Below are positions 42,034 to 51,246 of a stretch of 64,000 nucleotides of DNA, piece by piece (the stretch's first letter is position 1; each line of letters opens with the position of its first letter). A model generated the notes under the pieces. That model was not told the origin of the DNA. It ran no database searches and saw only the letters and a program-made list of their open reading frames with translations. Position numbers and translations under genes: made by a program. The stretch comes from Kitasatospora sp. NBC_01287 (GTDB lineage Bacteria; Actinomycetota; Actinomycetes; Streptomycetales; Streptomycetaceae). The stretch is from NCBI RefSeq assembly GCF_026340565.1, contig NZ_JAPEPB010000001.1, positions 3,572,501-3,636,500 on the forward strand, in the 5' to 3' direction.

Positions 42034-43683
42034 ATGAGCCTGGACGAGGCACCGGCCACCGAGCTCGCGGCCGTCCCCGGGCAGCGGCCGGCCCCGGCCG
42101 CCACGCCCCCCGCGGGCAGCCGCCGGGACAGGCGCCGGGCCGAGCGCCGCGACCGCGCCGGCGGACCGCTCTCCGCCGCCCTGCTGGTCGCGCTGCCGGC
42201 CGCCGCCGCCCTGGCGAGCTGCCTGCACGACATCGGCGAGCGGCAGATGTGGCGGGACGAGCAGGCCAGCTGGTGGGCGTCCACCCTGTCGATCGGCGAC
42301 CTCAGCAAGCTGATCCACAACGTGGACATCGTGCTGCTGCCCTACTACCTGTTCCTGCACGGCTGGATCGACCTGTTCGGCGACTCGCCCACCGCGCTGC
42401 GGGTGCCGTCCGCGATCGCCATGGCGGTGGCGGCCGGCTGGCTGGCACTGCTCGGCCGGCGGCTCTTCACGCCCGCCACCGGGCTGCTGGCGGGCCTGCT
42501 GCTGGCAGTCCTGCCCAGCACCACCCGGTACGGCCAGGAGGCCCGCCCGTACGCCTTCGCGGTCCTGGTCGCGATCGCCTCCACCCACCTGCTGGTCCGG
42601 GCCCTGGACCGTCCCTCGCTGAAGAGCTGGGTCGGGTACGCGGTGACCATCCCGCTGCTCGGCTGGACCCACCTGGTGACCCTCTCGGTGCTGGCCGGCC
42701 ACCTGGCCGCGGTGCTGACCAGGACCCGCAGGGCCGACCTGGTCCCGCGCTGGGCCTTCACCGCCGCGGTGCTGGCCGGCGGCTCGCTCACCGTGCCGAT
42801 GGTGCTGCAGGGCCGGTCGCAGAGCGCCCAGATCGCCTGGAACAAGACCGGGCCGGCCGATCTCAAGGCCTACCCGGACACGCTCTTCCTCTCCTGGCAC
42901 GTCGGGCTCGCGGTGCTGGCCGTGGGCCTGCTGGGGCTGCTGGCGGCCCGCCGTCACGCCGCGCTGCTCGCGGCCTGGGCGCTGCTGCCGCCCCTGGTCA
43001 CCTTCGCCACCGCGAGTTGGCTGCACCTCTTCCTCAACCGCTACCTGCTCTTCACCCTGCCCGCCTGGACCCTGCTGGCCGCCGCGGCGGTGTGCCGGGT
43101 CGGCGGACCGCTGACCAGCGGCGCCGCCCCCGCGCTGCCGCGCCGGCTGCTGAGCTGGGTGCTGGTCGCCGCCGCGGTGGCCGGACTGGGCTGGACGGCC
43201 TGGCCCGGGATCCGAGCGACCCACCAGGACCTGGCGGGCGAGCCGGACTACAACCGGCTCACCCGGATCATGCTGCACGACCAGCAGCCGGGCGACGGCA
43301 TCGTCTACAGCGGGACGCTGCAGGAGCGGATGTCGATGGCCTACGAGCTGCGCGACGTCCGCACCGCGCCGAAGGATATCCTGCTGCAGAAGTCGGCCGC
43401 CGAGATCGGCCTCTACTCGGCCCAGGAGTGCGACGACCCGGACGCCTGCGCGGCGAACACCAACCGGATCTGGCTGGTGGCCACCGGCCCCGCCGCCGAC
43501 CCGCTGGCGGCGCTCCCGCCGCAGACCGCGCAGGTGCTCCGCAGTCAGTTCCAGACCACCAGGACCGACAGCCTGCCCTGGGTCCGACTGGTCCTGCTGA
43601 GCCGGGTCCACCCCTCCCGCCGGGCCTCGGTGGCGGACGACCTGGGTGACCACAACGTCCAGATGGCACCCGGCAGCAGCTGA
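42034..43683 (+). CDS. GT39/PMT-like membrane glycosyltransferase
   Basis: A 549-residue polytopic protein of the same class as its upstream neighbour: basic N-terminal arm, first helix about 45-62, then DIGERQMWRDEQASWWA (Arg-Asp-Glu catalytic loop), about 10 more helices and a soluble outer tail with four cysteines region (ECDDPDAC). ATG 42034 has GGAGA 8 nt upstream; a GTG at 41968 overlapping the preceding stop would add 22 residues and is the alternative. Last gene of the operon. Confidence 0.85.
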   Translation: MSLDEAPATELAAVPGQRPAPAATPPAGSRRDRRRAERRDRAGGPLSAALLVALPAAAALASCLHDIGERQMWRDEQASWWASTLSIGDLSKLIHNVDIVLLPYYLFLHGWIDLFGDSPTALRVPSAIAMAVAAGWLALLGRRLFTPATGLLAGLLLAVLPSTTRYGQEARPYAFAVLVAIASTHLLVRALDRPSLKSWVGYAVTIPLLGWTHLVTLSVLAGHLAAVLTRTRRADLVPRWAFTAAVLAGGSLTVPMVLQGRSQSAQIAWNKTGPADLKAYPDTLFLSWHVGLAVLAVGLLGLLAARRHAALLAAWALLPPLVTFATASWLHLFLNRYLLFTLPAWTLLAAAAVCRVGGPLTSGAAPALPRRLLSWVLVAAAVAGLGWTAWPGIRATHQDLAGEPDYNRLTRIMLHDQQPGDGIVYSGTLQERMSMAYELRDVRTAPKDILLQKSAAEIGLYSAQECDDPDACAANTNRIWLVATGPAADPLAALPPQTAQVLRSQFQTTRTDSLPWVRLVLLSRVHPSRRASVADDLGDHNVQMAPGSS

Positions 43684-43723
43684 CGCCGGGCACCATCGAG
43701 TGTTGGCTTCGCCACTCCGCACG

Positions 43724-43770
43724 ACACTACATATGGTGCTGCTTGAAGCGGCCACCACTACATGTATGCT
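43724..43770 (+). promoter_or_regulatory. nrdAB promoter with two NrdR boxes
   Basis: ACACTACATATGGTGC (43724-43739) closely fits the NrdR consensus; CCACTACATGTATGCT (43755-43770), 31 bp away, is a weaker second box. TTGAAG (43743-43748) and TATGCT (43765-43770) at 16 bp form the promoter, so the second box covers the -10. Confidence 0.8.
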
Positions 43771-43776
43771 CACTCT

Positions 43777-43960
43777 CGCTGTCGACGCAGGGGAACCCGG
43801 TGCGAGTCCGGGACTGCCCCGCAGCGGTGAGCGCTTGCCCCCATGGGGTTTCCGCGAGTCCGAATACCTGCCGACGGTGTGCCGCCCGGCCTCCCCGCAG
43901 AGGCCTCTCACGCACAGCTGTACCGTCCGGCCTCGCGGGCAGGCCAGGGTGACGACGCGC
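43777..43960 (+). ncRNA. Cobalamin riboswitch in the nrdAB leader
   Basis: The conserved B12-box region is GAACCCGGTGCGAGTCC (43793-43809), GGGACTGCCCCGCAGCGGT follows (43810-43828), and GAGTCCGAATACCTGCC (43856-43872) closes the aptamer. Downstream, GACGGT (43873-43878) can pair with ACCGTC (43922-43927) as part of an expression platform. A B12 riboswitch before class Ia nrdAB is established in S. coelicolor: adenosylcobalamin shuts this operon when the B12-dependent NrdJ enzyme can work. The 5' and 3' limits are approximate. Confidence 0.92.
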
Positions 43961-44053
43961 GCGCCGGAGCAGACCGGCGTGCCCATCTCCCCTGCCCCGC
44001 GCGCGAGCCACGGACCTCCCCCAGTCCGCCGCCGCCCCAGGAGAGAGAGCGCC

Positions 44054-46492
44054 TTGACCGTCGCCGCCTCAGTTGCCCTGCCGTCACAGGGACACGCCGC
44101 CGATGCCACCCAGACCGATCCCGGTGCGGCACTGCTTCGGCTGCTCACCGACAAGAGCGCCGACCTCCCCCAGGTGGACCCCGGCCACGTCGCCGCCGCC
44201 GCGCTGCGCGGCCGCCACGCCGGCTCGGACTTCGCCGAGCTGCGCGGGCTGGCCGTGGACGCCGCCGCTTCGATGATCGCCGAGGACCCCCAGTACTCGA
44301 AGCTGGCCGCCCGGCTGCTGGCCCAGGAGATCGCCGACGAGGCGGTGGGCCAGGGCGCCACCTCGTTCACCGCCTCGATCGCCGTCGGCCACGCCGAGGG
44401 CCTGATCGGCGAGGTCACCGCCGCCTTCGTGGCCAAGCACGCCGCCGCGCTGGACGCGCTGATCGACGAGCGGGGCGACGACCGCTTCGAGTACTTCGGC
44501 CTGCGCACCGTGCAGTCCCGCTACCTGCTGCGCCACCCGATCACCCGCAAGGTGGTCGAGCGCCCGCAGCACTTCCTGCTCCGGGTCGCCTGCGGCCTGG
44601 CGGTGGGCGACAACGAGCAGTCGGTGGCCGAGGTCGCCGAGCTCTACCGCCTGATGAGCCGGCTGGAGTACCTGACCTCCTCGCCGACCCTCTTCAACTC
44701 CGGCACCCGGCACCCGCAGATGTCCAGCTGCTACCTGCTGGACTCGCCGCTGGACAACCTGGACTCGATCTACTCGCGCTACGCGCAGATCGCCCGGCTC
44801 TCCAAGCACGCCGGCGGCATCGGCCTGTCCTACTCCCGGATCCGCTCGCGCGGCAGCCTGATCCGCGGCACCAACGGCCAGTCCAACGGCATCGTGCCGT
44901 TCCTGCGCACCCTGGACTCCTCGGTCGCCGCCGTCAACCAGGGCGGCCGCCGCAAGGGCGCGGCCTGCGTCTACCTGGAGACCTGGCACGCGGACATCGA
45001 GGAGTTCCTCGAACTGCGCGACAGCACCGGCGAGGAGGCCCGCCGCACCCACAACCTCAACCTGGCGCACTGGATCCCGGACGAGTTCATGCGCCGGGTC
45101 AACGCCAACGCCGACTGGTCGCTCTTCTCCCCGGCCGACGTGCCCGAGCTGGTCGACCTGTGGGGCGAGGAGTTCGACGAGGCGTACCTCAAGGCCGAGC
45201 AGGCCGGCAAGGCCGTCCGCAGCATCCCCGCGCAGACCCTCTACGCCCGGATGATGCGCACCCTGGCGCAGACCGGCAACGGCTGGATGACCTTCAAGGA
45301 CGCCGCCAACCGCGCCGCCAACCAGACCGCGCTGCCCGGCCGCACGGTGCACTCCTCCAACCTGTGCACCGAGATCCTGGAGGTCACCGACGACTCCGAG
45401 ACCGCGGTCTGCAACCTGGGCTCGGTCAACCTCGGCGCCCACGTGGCCGCCGGCGCGACCGCCACCGACCTGCTCACCGCCATGGACTGGCAGCGGCTGG
45501 ACGCCACCGTGCGCACCGCCGTCACCTTCCTGGACCGGGTGGTGGACATCAACTTCTACCCGACCGGCGAAGCCGCCACCTCCAACTCCCGCTGGCGCCC
45601 GGTGGGCCTGGGCGTGATGGGCCTGCAGGACGTCTTCTTCCAGCTGGGCCTGGACTTCGACTCCGCCGAGGCCAAGAAGCTGTCCACGCTGATCGCCGAG
45701 CGGATCATGCTGACCGCCTACGAGCGCTCCAGCGAGCTCGCCGAGCAGTTCGGGCAGCACCCGGCCTACGCCGAGACCCGCGCGGCCCGCGGCCAGCTGC
45801 ACATCGACCACTTCGCCGACGCCACCCCGCAGTGGACCGAGCGCTGGGAGGCGCTGCGCGCCACCATCGCCCGCACCGGCCTGCGCAACTCGCTGCTGCT
45901 GGCGATCGCGCCGACCGCGACCATCGCCTCGATCGCCGGCGTCTACGAGTGCATCGAGCCGCAGGTCTCCAACCTCTTCAAGCGCGAGACCCTCTCCGGC
46001 GAGTTCCTCCAGGTCAACCCGTACCTGGTGCGCGAGCTGAAGGAGCTGGGCGTCTGGGACCAGCAGACCCGCGACGCGCTGCGCGAGGCCAACGGCTCGG
46101 TGCAGGAGCTCTCCTGGCTGCCGGCCGAGCTGCGCTCGCGCTACCGCACCGCCTGGGAGCTGCCGCAGCGCGCGCTGATCGACCTGGCCGCCGCCCGCCA
46201 GCCGTACCTGGACCAGAGCCAGTCGCTGAACCTCTTCATGGCCGCGCCGACCATCGGCAAGCTCAGCTCGATGTACGCCTACGCCTGGAAGGTCGGTCTC
46301 AAGACCACCTACTACCTGCGCTCGCGCCCGGCCACCCGGATCGCCCAGGCGGCCTCCGGCGCCGCCCGCCCCGCGGCCGTGCCGGTCAGCGGCCCCACCG
46401 CGGGCGTCCCCGCTCCCACGCTGAGCCAGGCCGAGCAGGACGCCATCGCCTGCTCCCTGGAGAACCCCGAGTCCTGCGAGGCCTGCCAGTGA
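44054..46492 (+). CDS. nrdA: Class Ia ribonucleotide reductase large subunit NrdA
   Basis: An 812-residue catalytic subunit reducing ribonucleoside diphosphates. Motifs: SSCYLLD (redox Cys), NLCTEI and TAVCNLGSVNL (radical-site and partner cysteines), the nucleotide/PTATIA segment AIAPTATIASIAGVYE, YYLRSRP near the C terminus and the terminal redox pair CEAC. No typical ATP-cone (KRDG-type) motif is visible at the N terminus. TTG 44054 follows AGGAGAG. It sits behind the B12 riboswitch and NrdR boxes. Stop and nrdB start overlap as GTGA. Confidence 0.96.
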   Translation: MTVAASVALPSQGHAADATQTDPGAALLRLLTDKSADLPQVDPGHVAAAALRGRHAGSDFAELRGLAVDAAASMIAEDPQYSKLAARLLAQEIADEAVGQGATSFTASIAVGHAEGLIGEVTAAFVAKHAAALDALIDERGDDRFEYFGLRTVQSRYLLRHPITRKVVERPQHFLLRVACGLAVGDNEQSVAEVAELYRLMSRLEYLTSSPTLFNSGTRHPQMSSCYLLDSPLDNLDSIYSRYAQIARLSKHAGGIGLSYSRIRSRGSLIRGTNGQSNGIVPFLRTLDSSVAAVNQGGRRKGAACVYLETWHADIEEFLELRDSTGEEARRTHNLNLAHWIPDEFMRRVNANADWSLFSPADVPELVDLWGEEFDEAYLKAEQAGKAVRSIPAQTLYARMMRTLAQTGNGWMTFKDAANRAANQTALPGRTVHSSNLCTEILEVTDDSETAVCNLGSVNLGAHVAAGATATDLLTAMDWQRLDATVRTAVTFLDRVVDINFYPTGEAATSNSRWRPVGLGVMGLQDVFFQLGLDFDSAEAKKLSTLIAERIMLTAYERSSELAEQFGQHPAYAETRAARGQLHIDHFADATPQWTERWEALRATIARTGLRNSLLLAIAPTATIASIAGVYECIEPQVSNLFKRETLSGEFLQVNPYLVRELKELGVWDQQTRDALREANGSVQELSWLPAELRSRYRTAWELPQRALIDLAAARQPYLDQSQSLNLFMAAPTIGKLSSMYAYAWKVGLKTTYYLRSRPATRIAQAASGAARPAAVPVSGPTAGVPAPTLSQAEQDAIACSLENPESCEACQ

Positions 46493-47526
46493 GTTCCGCC
46501 CCCCTCGACCAGCCCGAGGGCCGCCAGAAGATGCTGCTCGACCCGGGCTTCGAACTGACCCTGCGTCCGATGCGCTACCCGTCCTTCTACGACCGGTACC
46601 GCGACGCGATCAAGAACACCTGGACCGTCGAGGAGGTGGACCTGCACTCCGACGTCGCCGACCTCGCCAAGCTCAGCGAGGGCGAGCGGCACATGATCGG
46701 CCGCCTGGTCGCCTTCTTCGCCACCGGTGACTCGATCGTCGCCAACAACGTGGTGCTGAGCCTCTACAAGCACATCAACTCCCCCGAGGCCCGGCTCTAC
46801 CTGTCCCGGCAGCTCTTCGAGGAGGCCGTGCACGTCCAGTTCTACCTGACGCTGCTCGACACCTACCTGCCCGACCCGGACGACCGCAACGCGGCCTTCG
46901 CCGCGGTGGAGAACATCCCCTCCATCCACCAGAAGGCCCAGTTCTGCTTCACGTACATGAACGCGGTCGACCACCTCGACTCGCTGGAGAGCAAGGACGA
47001 CCGCCGGGCCTTCCTGCTCAACCTGATCTGCTTCGCCGCCTGCGTCGAGGGCCTCTTCTTCTACGGCGCCTTCGCCTACGTGTACTGGTTCCGCAGCCGC
47101 GGCCTGCTGCACGGCCTGGCCACCGGCACCAACTGGGTCTTCCGCGACGAGTCCATGCACATGGACTTCGCCTTCTCGGTGGTGGACACGGTCCGCGAGG
47201 AGGAGCCCGACCTCTTCGACGACCGGATGGCCGAGCAGGTCACCGCGATGCTGGAGCAGGCCGTCGAGGCCGAGCTCCAGTTCGCCCGCGACCTCTGCGG
47301 CGAGGGCCTGCCCGGCATGAACACCGAGTCGATGCGCGAGTACCTGCAGGCGGTCGCCGACCAGCGGCTGGCCCGGCTGGGCATGCCGATCCGCTACGGT
47401 TCGAGCAACCCGTTCGGCTTCATGGAGCTGCAGAACGTCCAGGAGCTGACCAACTTCTTCGAACGCCGGGTCTCCGCCTACCAGGTGGCCGTCGAGGGCT
47501 CGGTGGCCTTCGACGACGACTTCTGA
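46489..47526 (+). CDS. nrdB: Class Ia ribonucleotide reductase radical subunit NrdB
   Basis: A 345-residue diiron subunit that supplies the tyrosyl radical to NrdA. Metal ligands are readable as Glu and His in EEAVHVQFY, with the radical Tyr four residues after that His, Glu in CVEGLFFYG and ExxH in RDESMHMDF. This places it as a Tyr-radical (class Ia) enzyme rather than class Ic. The C-terminal SVAFDDDF tail docks into NrdA. Its stop codon is part of a 16-bp tandem repeat. In S. coelicolor a third gene, nrdS, belongs to the operon; none is present here. Confidence 0.96.
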   Translation: MSSAPLDQPEGRQKMLLDPGFELTLRPMRYPSFYDRYRDAIKNTWTVEEVDLHSDVADLAKLSEGERHMIGRLVAFFATGDSIVANNVVLSLYKHINSPEARLYLSRQLFEEAVHVQFYLTLLDTYLPDPDDRNAAFAAVENIPSIHQKAQFCFTYMNAVDHLDSLESKDDRRAFLLNLICFAACVEGLFFYGAFAYVYWFRSRGLLHGLATGTNWVFRDESMHMDFAFSVVDTVREEEPDLFDDRMAEQVTAMLEQAVEAELQFARDLCGEGLPGMNTESMREYLQAVADQRLARLGMPIRYGSSNPFGFMELQNVQELTNFFERRVSAYQVAVEGSVAFDDDF

Positions 47527-47571
47527 GCCGACGAACCGCTGAGCCGACGAACGGCTGAGCCGACGACTCCG
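47524..47571. repeat. Stop-spanning 16-bp tandem repeat, three copies
   Basis: TGAGCCGACGAACCGC, TGAGCCGACGAACGGC, TGAGCCGACGACTCCG. The first unit begins with the nrdB stop codon TGA. Confidence 0.95.
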
Positions 47572-47583
47572 ATCGATCGTCAA

Positions 47584-47632
47584 GACGCCCGAGGGGCTGG
47601 GTCGCACATCGCGACCCAGCCCCTCGGGCGTC
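47584..47632. terminator. Bidirectional terminator between nrdB and def
   Basis: A perfect 22-bp stem (47584-47605 with 47611-47632) over ACATC, between convergent genes. Confidence 0.95.
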
Positions 47633-47650
47633 CCGGACGACGAGCACCCG

Positions 47651-48310
47651 TCAGTCGTTGGGCACCGTCGCGTAGGCCGCGGTCCCCTCGGCCATCTGCC
47701 GCAGCGCGTCCTTGCGGTCGCGCTTGGAGAGCCGGTCGATGTAGAGGTAGCCGTTCAGGTGGTCGGTCTCGTGCTGCAGGCAGCGGGCGAAGAAGCCGGT
47801 GCCCTCGACCCGGACAGGGTTGCCGTCCTTGTCCTGCCCGGTCACCACCGCGTAGTCGGGGCGGGCCAGTTCGGCGTAGGCGGTGGGCACCGAGAGGCAG
47901 CCCTCGTTGCCGTCGTCCAGCGTGCGGCGGTCGACCGGGAGGTCCTCCAGCACCGGGTTGATCACGTGGCCGATGTGCCGCACGTTCTCGTCGTCCGGGC
48001 AGTCGTAGACGAACACCTTGGCGTCCACGCCGATCTGATTGGCCGCCAGGCCCACCCCGGCGGCCGCGTACATCGACTGGAACATGTCGTCGATCAACGC
48101 GGACAGCTCGGCGTCGAACTCCGTGACGACCTTGCACGCACGGTGCAGCACCGGATTGCCGACCACCGTGATCGGGCGTGCGGTGCCCTTGCTGGGATCG
48201 GGCTCCTCGCCGACCACCTCGGCCGGGGCCTGCTCGGCCTGCGCCGCCTCGTCGTGATCGTGCTCGTGCTCGTGATCGTGGTCGTGCGTGTGCTCGTGCT
48301 GCTCCGCCAT
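47651..48310 (-). CDS. def: Peptide deformylase with histidine-rich N-terminal tail
   Basis: A 219-residue metal enzyme removing the formyl group from nascent chains. The three family motifs are [10 protein letters not shown] (85-94), EGCLSVP (136-142) and QHETDHLNG (179-187, with HExxH metal ligands). The first ~20 residues carry [16 protein letters not shown], eight His alternating with acidic residues, followed by a ~20-residue linker; the family core starts near residue 45. The start is supported by GGAAGAG. The tail could bind Ni, Zn or Fe. It is a good candidate for metal storage or delivery, but this is inference. Confidence 0.93.
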   Translation of the reverse strand: MAEQHEHTHDHDHEHEHDHDEAAQAEQAPAEVVGEEPDPSKGTARPITVVGNPVLHRACKVVTEFDAELSALIDDMFQSMYAAAGVGLAANQIGVDAKVFVYDCPDDENVRHIGHVINPVLEDLPVDRRTLDDGNEGCLSVPTAYAELARPDYAVVTGQDKDGNPVRVEGTGFFARCLQHETDHLNGYLYIDRLSKRDRKDALRQMAEGTAAYATVPND

Positions 48311-48378
48311 CGCTCTTCCGCTTCTGTGGGCCTGCTCAGGAACCTCCCCAGCCTAGTACCGCGGCCCTGGAGCGCCGG

Positions 48379-49365
48379 TCAGCAGACCTCTTCCACGTCC
48401 CGGTAGGCCCGGGTGGTCGGTGCGGCCGCGACCCAGCGGTCCAGCAGCAGCCGGACCAGCCCGGCCGGCGCGGCGATGCCGCACTCGCGCTCGGTCAGCC
48501 AGGCCATCCCGCCACTGCCCTGGCTCAGGTGGCTCAGGTGGCCGGGGTGGGCGGCGTCGCCGTCGTCGTGCGGATCGTGGTGCACGGTGCGACCGTCGTC
48601 GATGGCCATCCGGCTCTCCGAACAGGCCCGGCAGAGCAGCCGCACCGAGGAGGTCCAGTCCTCGGCCGCGTAGCCGGCCTCGGCCACCAGCCGCTCCAGC
48701 GCGTCCCGGTCGGCCTCGGTGGCGGCCTGCAGCAGCACGACGTAGGTGGGCACCGGCGAGGGCGCCCACAGCTCGATCTCGTCGAAGACGGGGTAGGCGG
48801 TGCCGGCCGAGACCCGCTCGCCGTGCGGGGCGCCGTCGTGCAGCACCACCTCGCCCCAGCGGCGCCCGGAGGAGGGCAACGGGATGGAGAGCACCTCCAC
48901 CCGCGCCGGGTCGAGCCGGCGGCCCCAGACCACCTCGGACTCGCCCTCGGGCGAGAGCCGCACCGGAGTGGTGCCGAGGTCGAGGCGGACCGGGGCGTCC
49001 GGTGCCGCGCCGCCGCCGGAGACTCGCAGACCGTAGGCCTGCCAGGACCGGCGGGCCAGCGGCCAGTCCTGCAGCGCGGTGGCGGTGATGCCCAGGTTCC
49101 ACCAGTCGGGAGCGCCCTGGTCGCGGTCGAGCAGGGCGACCGCGCGCAGGCCCGCCACCCTGGCCTGCTCCCAGTCCCGGCGGAACTTGTGCAGCAGCGC
49201 CAGGTTGAACCAGGAGTCGGAGAGCCACGGCTCCAGGTCCGCGGCCATCACCAGCAGCGCGCCGGCGTCCTCGTAGCGCCCGTCACCGATCAGCGTGAAG
49301 GCCCGGTCGGTCGTCTGCCGCCAGGTGGCGGACGGCCGATGCCGTGCCCGGTGGAAGATCTTCAC
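48379..49365 (-). CDS. Tetratricopeptide-repeat protein
   Basis: A 328-residue cytoplasmic protein. Residues 15-105 form about three TPR units (TLIGDGRYEDAGALLVMAADL; SWFNLALLHKFRRDWEQARV; DWWNLGITATALQDWPLARR shows the consensus W-G-A pattern). The remainder is a mixed domain with a Cys pair (LLCRACSES) and a His/Asp-rich loop. Conserved in streptomycetes as far as I recall; no function known. GTG 49365 has AGGG 7 nt upstream. Confidence 0.8.
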   Translation of the reverse strand: MKIFHRARHRPSATWRQTTDRAFTLIGDGRYEDAGALLVMAADLEPWLSDSWFNLALLHKFRRDWEQARVAGLRAVALLDRDQGAPDWWNLGITATALQDWPLARRSWQAYGLRVSGGGAAPDAPVRLDLGTTPVRLSPEGESEVVWGRRLDPARVEVLSIPLPSSGRRWGEVVLHDGAPHGERVSAGTAYPVFDEIELWAPSPVPTYVVLLQAATEADRDALERLVAEAGYAAEDWTSSVRLLCRACSESRMAIDDGRTVHHDPHDDGDAAHPGHLSHLSQGSGGMAWLTERECGIAAPAGLVRLLLDRWVAAAPTTRAYRDVEEVC

Positions 49366-49593
49366 GTTGCCCTGCCGCCTGTCCGCTCGGTTTCTGCTGA
49401 GTCCTACTGGGAGCCGGGCCGCGCCCGGCAGCTCCTGCCGGAGGTGGTCGGCTCGCCTTCCGCACGGTGTGCTGCCCAGTGCTGTGGCCGGGGCCGAGAG
49501 GGCGGGTTGCCCCTGCTCGGGTGTTCCACGCTACGACCGCATCCAACCACGACGGCGGCAGGGTGCGCTTCCCGCGCAATCGGTCACGCTGGG

Positions 49594-51246
49594 TCACCCG
49601 CTCTCGGCGCGGGCGACGGTGCACGGACCGGCACCCAGCGCCCGCACCCGCTCCAGCGCCGCGACCACCACCGGGTCGTAGATCCGCCCGCTCTGCGCGC
49701 GCAGCACCGCCAGCGCGCCGCTGCCCTGCTCAGCCGGACCGGTGAGGTCCTCGTGGGCGTTGGCCACCCGGATGATCCTGGCGGCCAGCGGCAGGCTGCG
49801 GTCCGGTCGACCGTCCGGGCCGAGCAGCGGATCGGCCAGCCGGGCCACCTGCTCGGCCACCGGCCCCGGCACACCGGTGCAGCGGATCACCTCGCTGCCC
49901 AGCCGGGCGATCCGCTGCTGCTCCGGCTCGGGCAGCTCGGCGGTGGCACCGCCCCGCACCGGCTCGACCAGCGAGAGCTGGCCGATGTCGTGCATCAGCG
50001 CCGCGTACTCCAGCAGGGCGAGGTCGTGCGTGCTCAGCCCCAGCTCGCGCCCGAGCGCGCACGCCGTGTCCGCGACCCGGCGCGCGTGCCCGGGCGCCGT
50101 GTAGCCCGCCACCTCGGTGGCCCTGGCCAGGGTGGCGATGGTCTGCCCGTAGGTGGCCCGGACGGCGGCCGCGCGCCGGAACGAGGCCTGGGCCAGCAGC
50201 AGCGGCAGGCAGAAGACCGGTAGCGCCCAGAGGCCGACCTCGCCGGCCGCGAGGCTGACCAGCATGCCGGTGGCGGCGATCGCCGAGCCGATCCCGGGCA
50301 GCGCGCGGAGCTCGCTCTCCAGCGCCGAGCCGAACCGGCCGCCGCCGCGCCGCTGGCAGGCGGCGAGCACCGCGTCGGCCAGGCCGGCGAGCGCCGCGAC
50401 CAGCACCAGGAAGAAGCCGTAGGCCGGGCCGGCCAGCGGGATGCGGTCGAGCACGCCGCTGTTGTAGAGGGGCTGGAAGAGGACGGCGGCGAAGGAGACG
50501 GTGAGCAGCCGGCGGGCCGCGCCGTCGTAGCGCGCGGCCCGGCCGTGACCGCCCGGCCATCCGTGGGGCCTGGTGTGCGCCCGGTGCTGCGGCCGGGCGG
50601 GTGGGGAGCCGGGCCGCGCGCTACGACGGCGCGGCCCGGCGATGGTCCGGTGCGGCCCGGTCGCGCGCACCGGGAGCAGCGCGGGCACCCTCGGCCGACC
50701 GCCGGCCGGAGTGCGCCGGGGCCGCGGGACGGAGGGCACCGCCCGCTCCCGCTCCGCCCGCCGCAACCGGCCGCAACCGCGCACCAGCACCCTGGCCAAC
50801 CCCCCGAGGGCCAGCCCGGCGCCCGCCACGGCGACCACCTGGAACACCCCTTGCCCGGTCGGCAGACCGCGCAGCGGGCCGAGCAGCGCGTAGGCGAGAC
50901 CGGCCGCGGCGCCCAGCGGCGCCTGGCCTCGGCCGCCACCCACGCCCGCCACCCGGGCCGCCTCGCCGATCGCGATCAGCGTCCCGAAGGCCAGCGCGAC
51001 CTGGGGATCGGTCACCCCGTGGGCCAGCGCGGCCGCCAGGGCCCCGGCGAGCAGCAGCAGGGCCGCCGCCCGGACCAGTGAGGCCCCGCTCACCGTCTCG
51101 TCGCCCGGCGCGGCGAACTCCCGCCGCGCCGCACCCGGCGCGCCCCTCTCGACCGCCCCGCCGACCGCGCCTGCCCCGCCGACCGCGCCTGCCTCGCCGC
51201 CCGCCCCAGCTCCGGCGGCCGCCCCCGCCCTGCCCGCCTGCCTCAT
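49594..51246 (-). CDS. Degenerate HD-GYP-type membrane protein
   Basis: A 550-residue protein with about ten hydrophobic segments in the first 400 residues, interrupted by a basic Arg/Pro-rich loop (about 165-235), and a C-terminal HD domain: HARRVADTACALGRELGL, then YAALMHDIGQLSL. The HHE and GYP motifs needed for c-di-GMP hydrolysis are missing; the equivalent region reads LADPLLGPDGRPDRSLPLAARIIRVANAHEDL. Probably an inactive or sensor partner. ATG 51246 overlaps the upstream HD-GYP gene's stop as ATGA. Confidence 0.82.
   Translation of the reverse strand: MRQAGRAGAAAGAGAGGEAGAVGGAGAVGGAVERGAPGAARREFAAPGDETVSGASLVRAAALLLLAGALAAALAHGVTDPQVALAFGTLIAIGEAARVAGVGGGRGQAPLGAAAGLAYALLGPLRGLPTGQGVFQVVAVAGAGLALGGLARVLVRGCGRLRRAERERAVPSVPRPRRTPAGGRPRVPALLPVRATGPHRTIAGPRRRSARPGSPPARPQHRAHTRPHGWPGGHGRAARYDGAARRLLTVSFAAVLFQPLYNSGVLDRIPLAGPAYGFFLVLVAALAGLADAVLAACQRRGGGRFGSALESELRALPGIGSAIAATGMLVSLAAGEVGLWALPVFCLPLLLAQASFRRAAAVRATYGQTIATLARATEVAGYTAPGHARRVADTACALGRELGLSTHDLALLEYAALMHDIGQLSLVEPVRGGATAELPEPEQQRIARLGSEVIRCTGVPGPVAEQVARLADPLLGPDGRPDRSLPLAARIIRVANAHEDLTGPAEQGSGALAVLRAQSGRIYDPVVVAALERVRALGAGPCTVARAESG

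Noticed and set aside
44084..45811. 575-codon - strand frame inside nrdA
   Set aside because: Antisense to the strongly conserved nrdA; valine/glycine/alanine-rich shadow.
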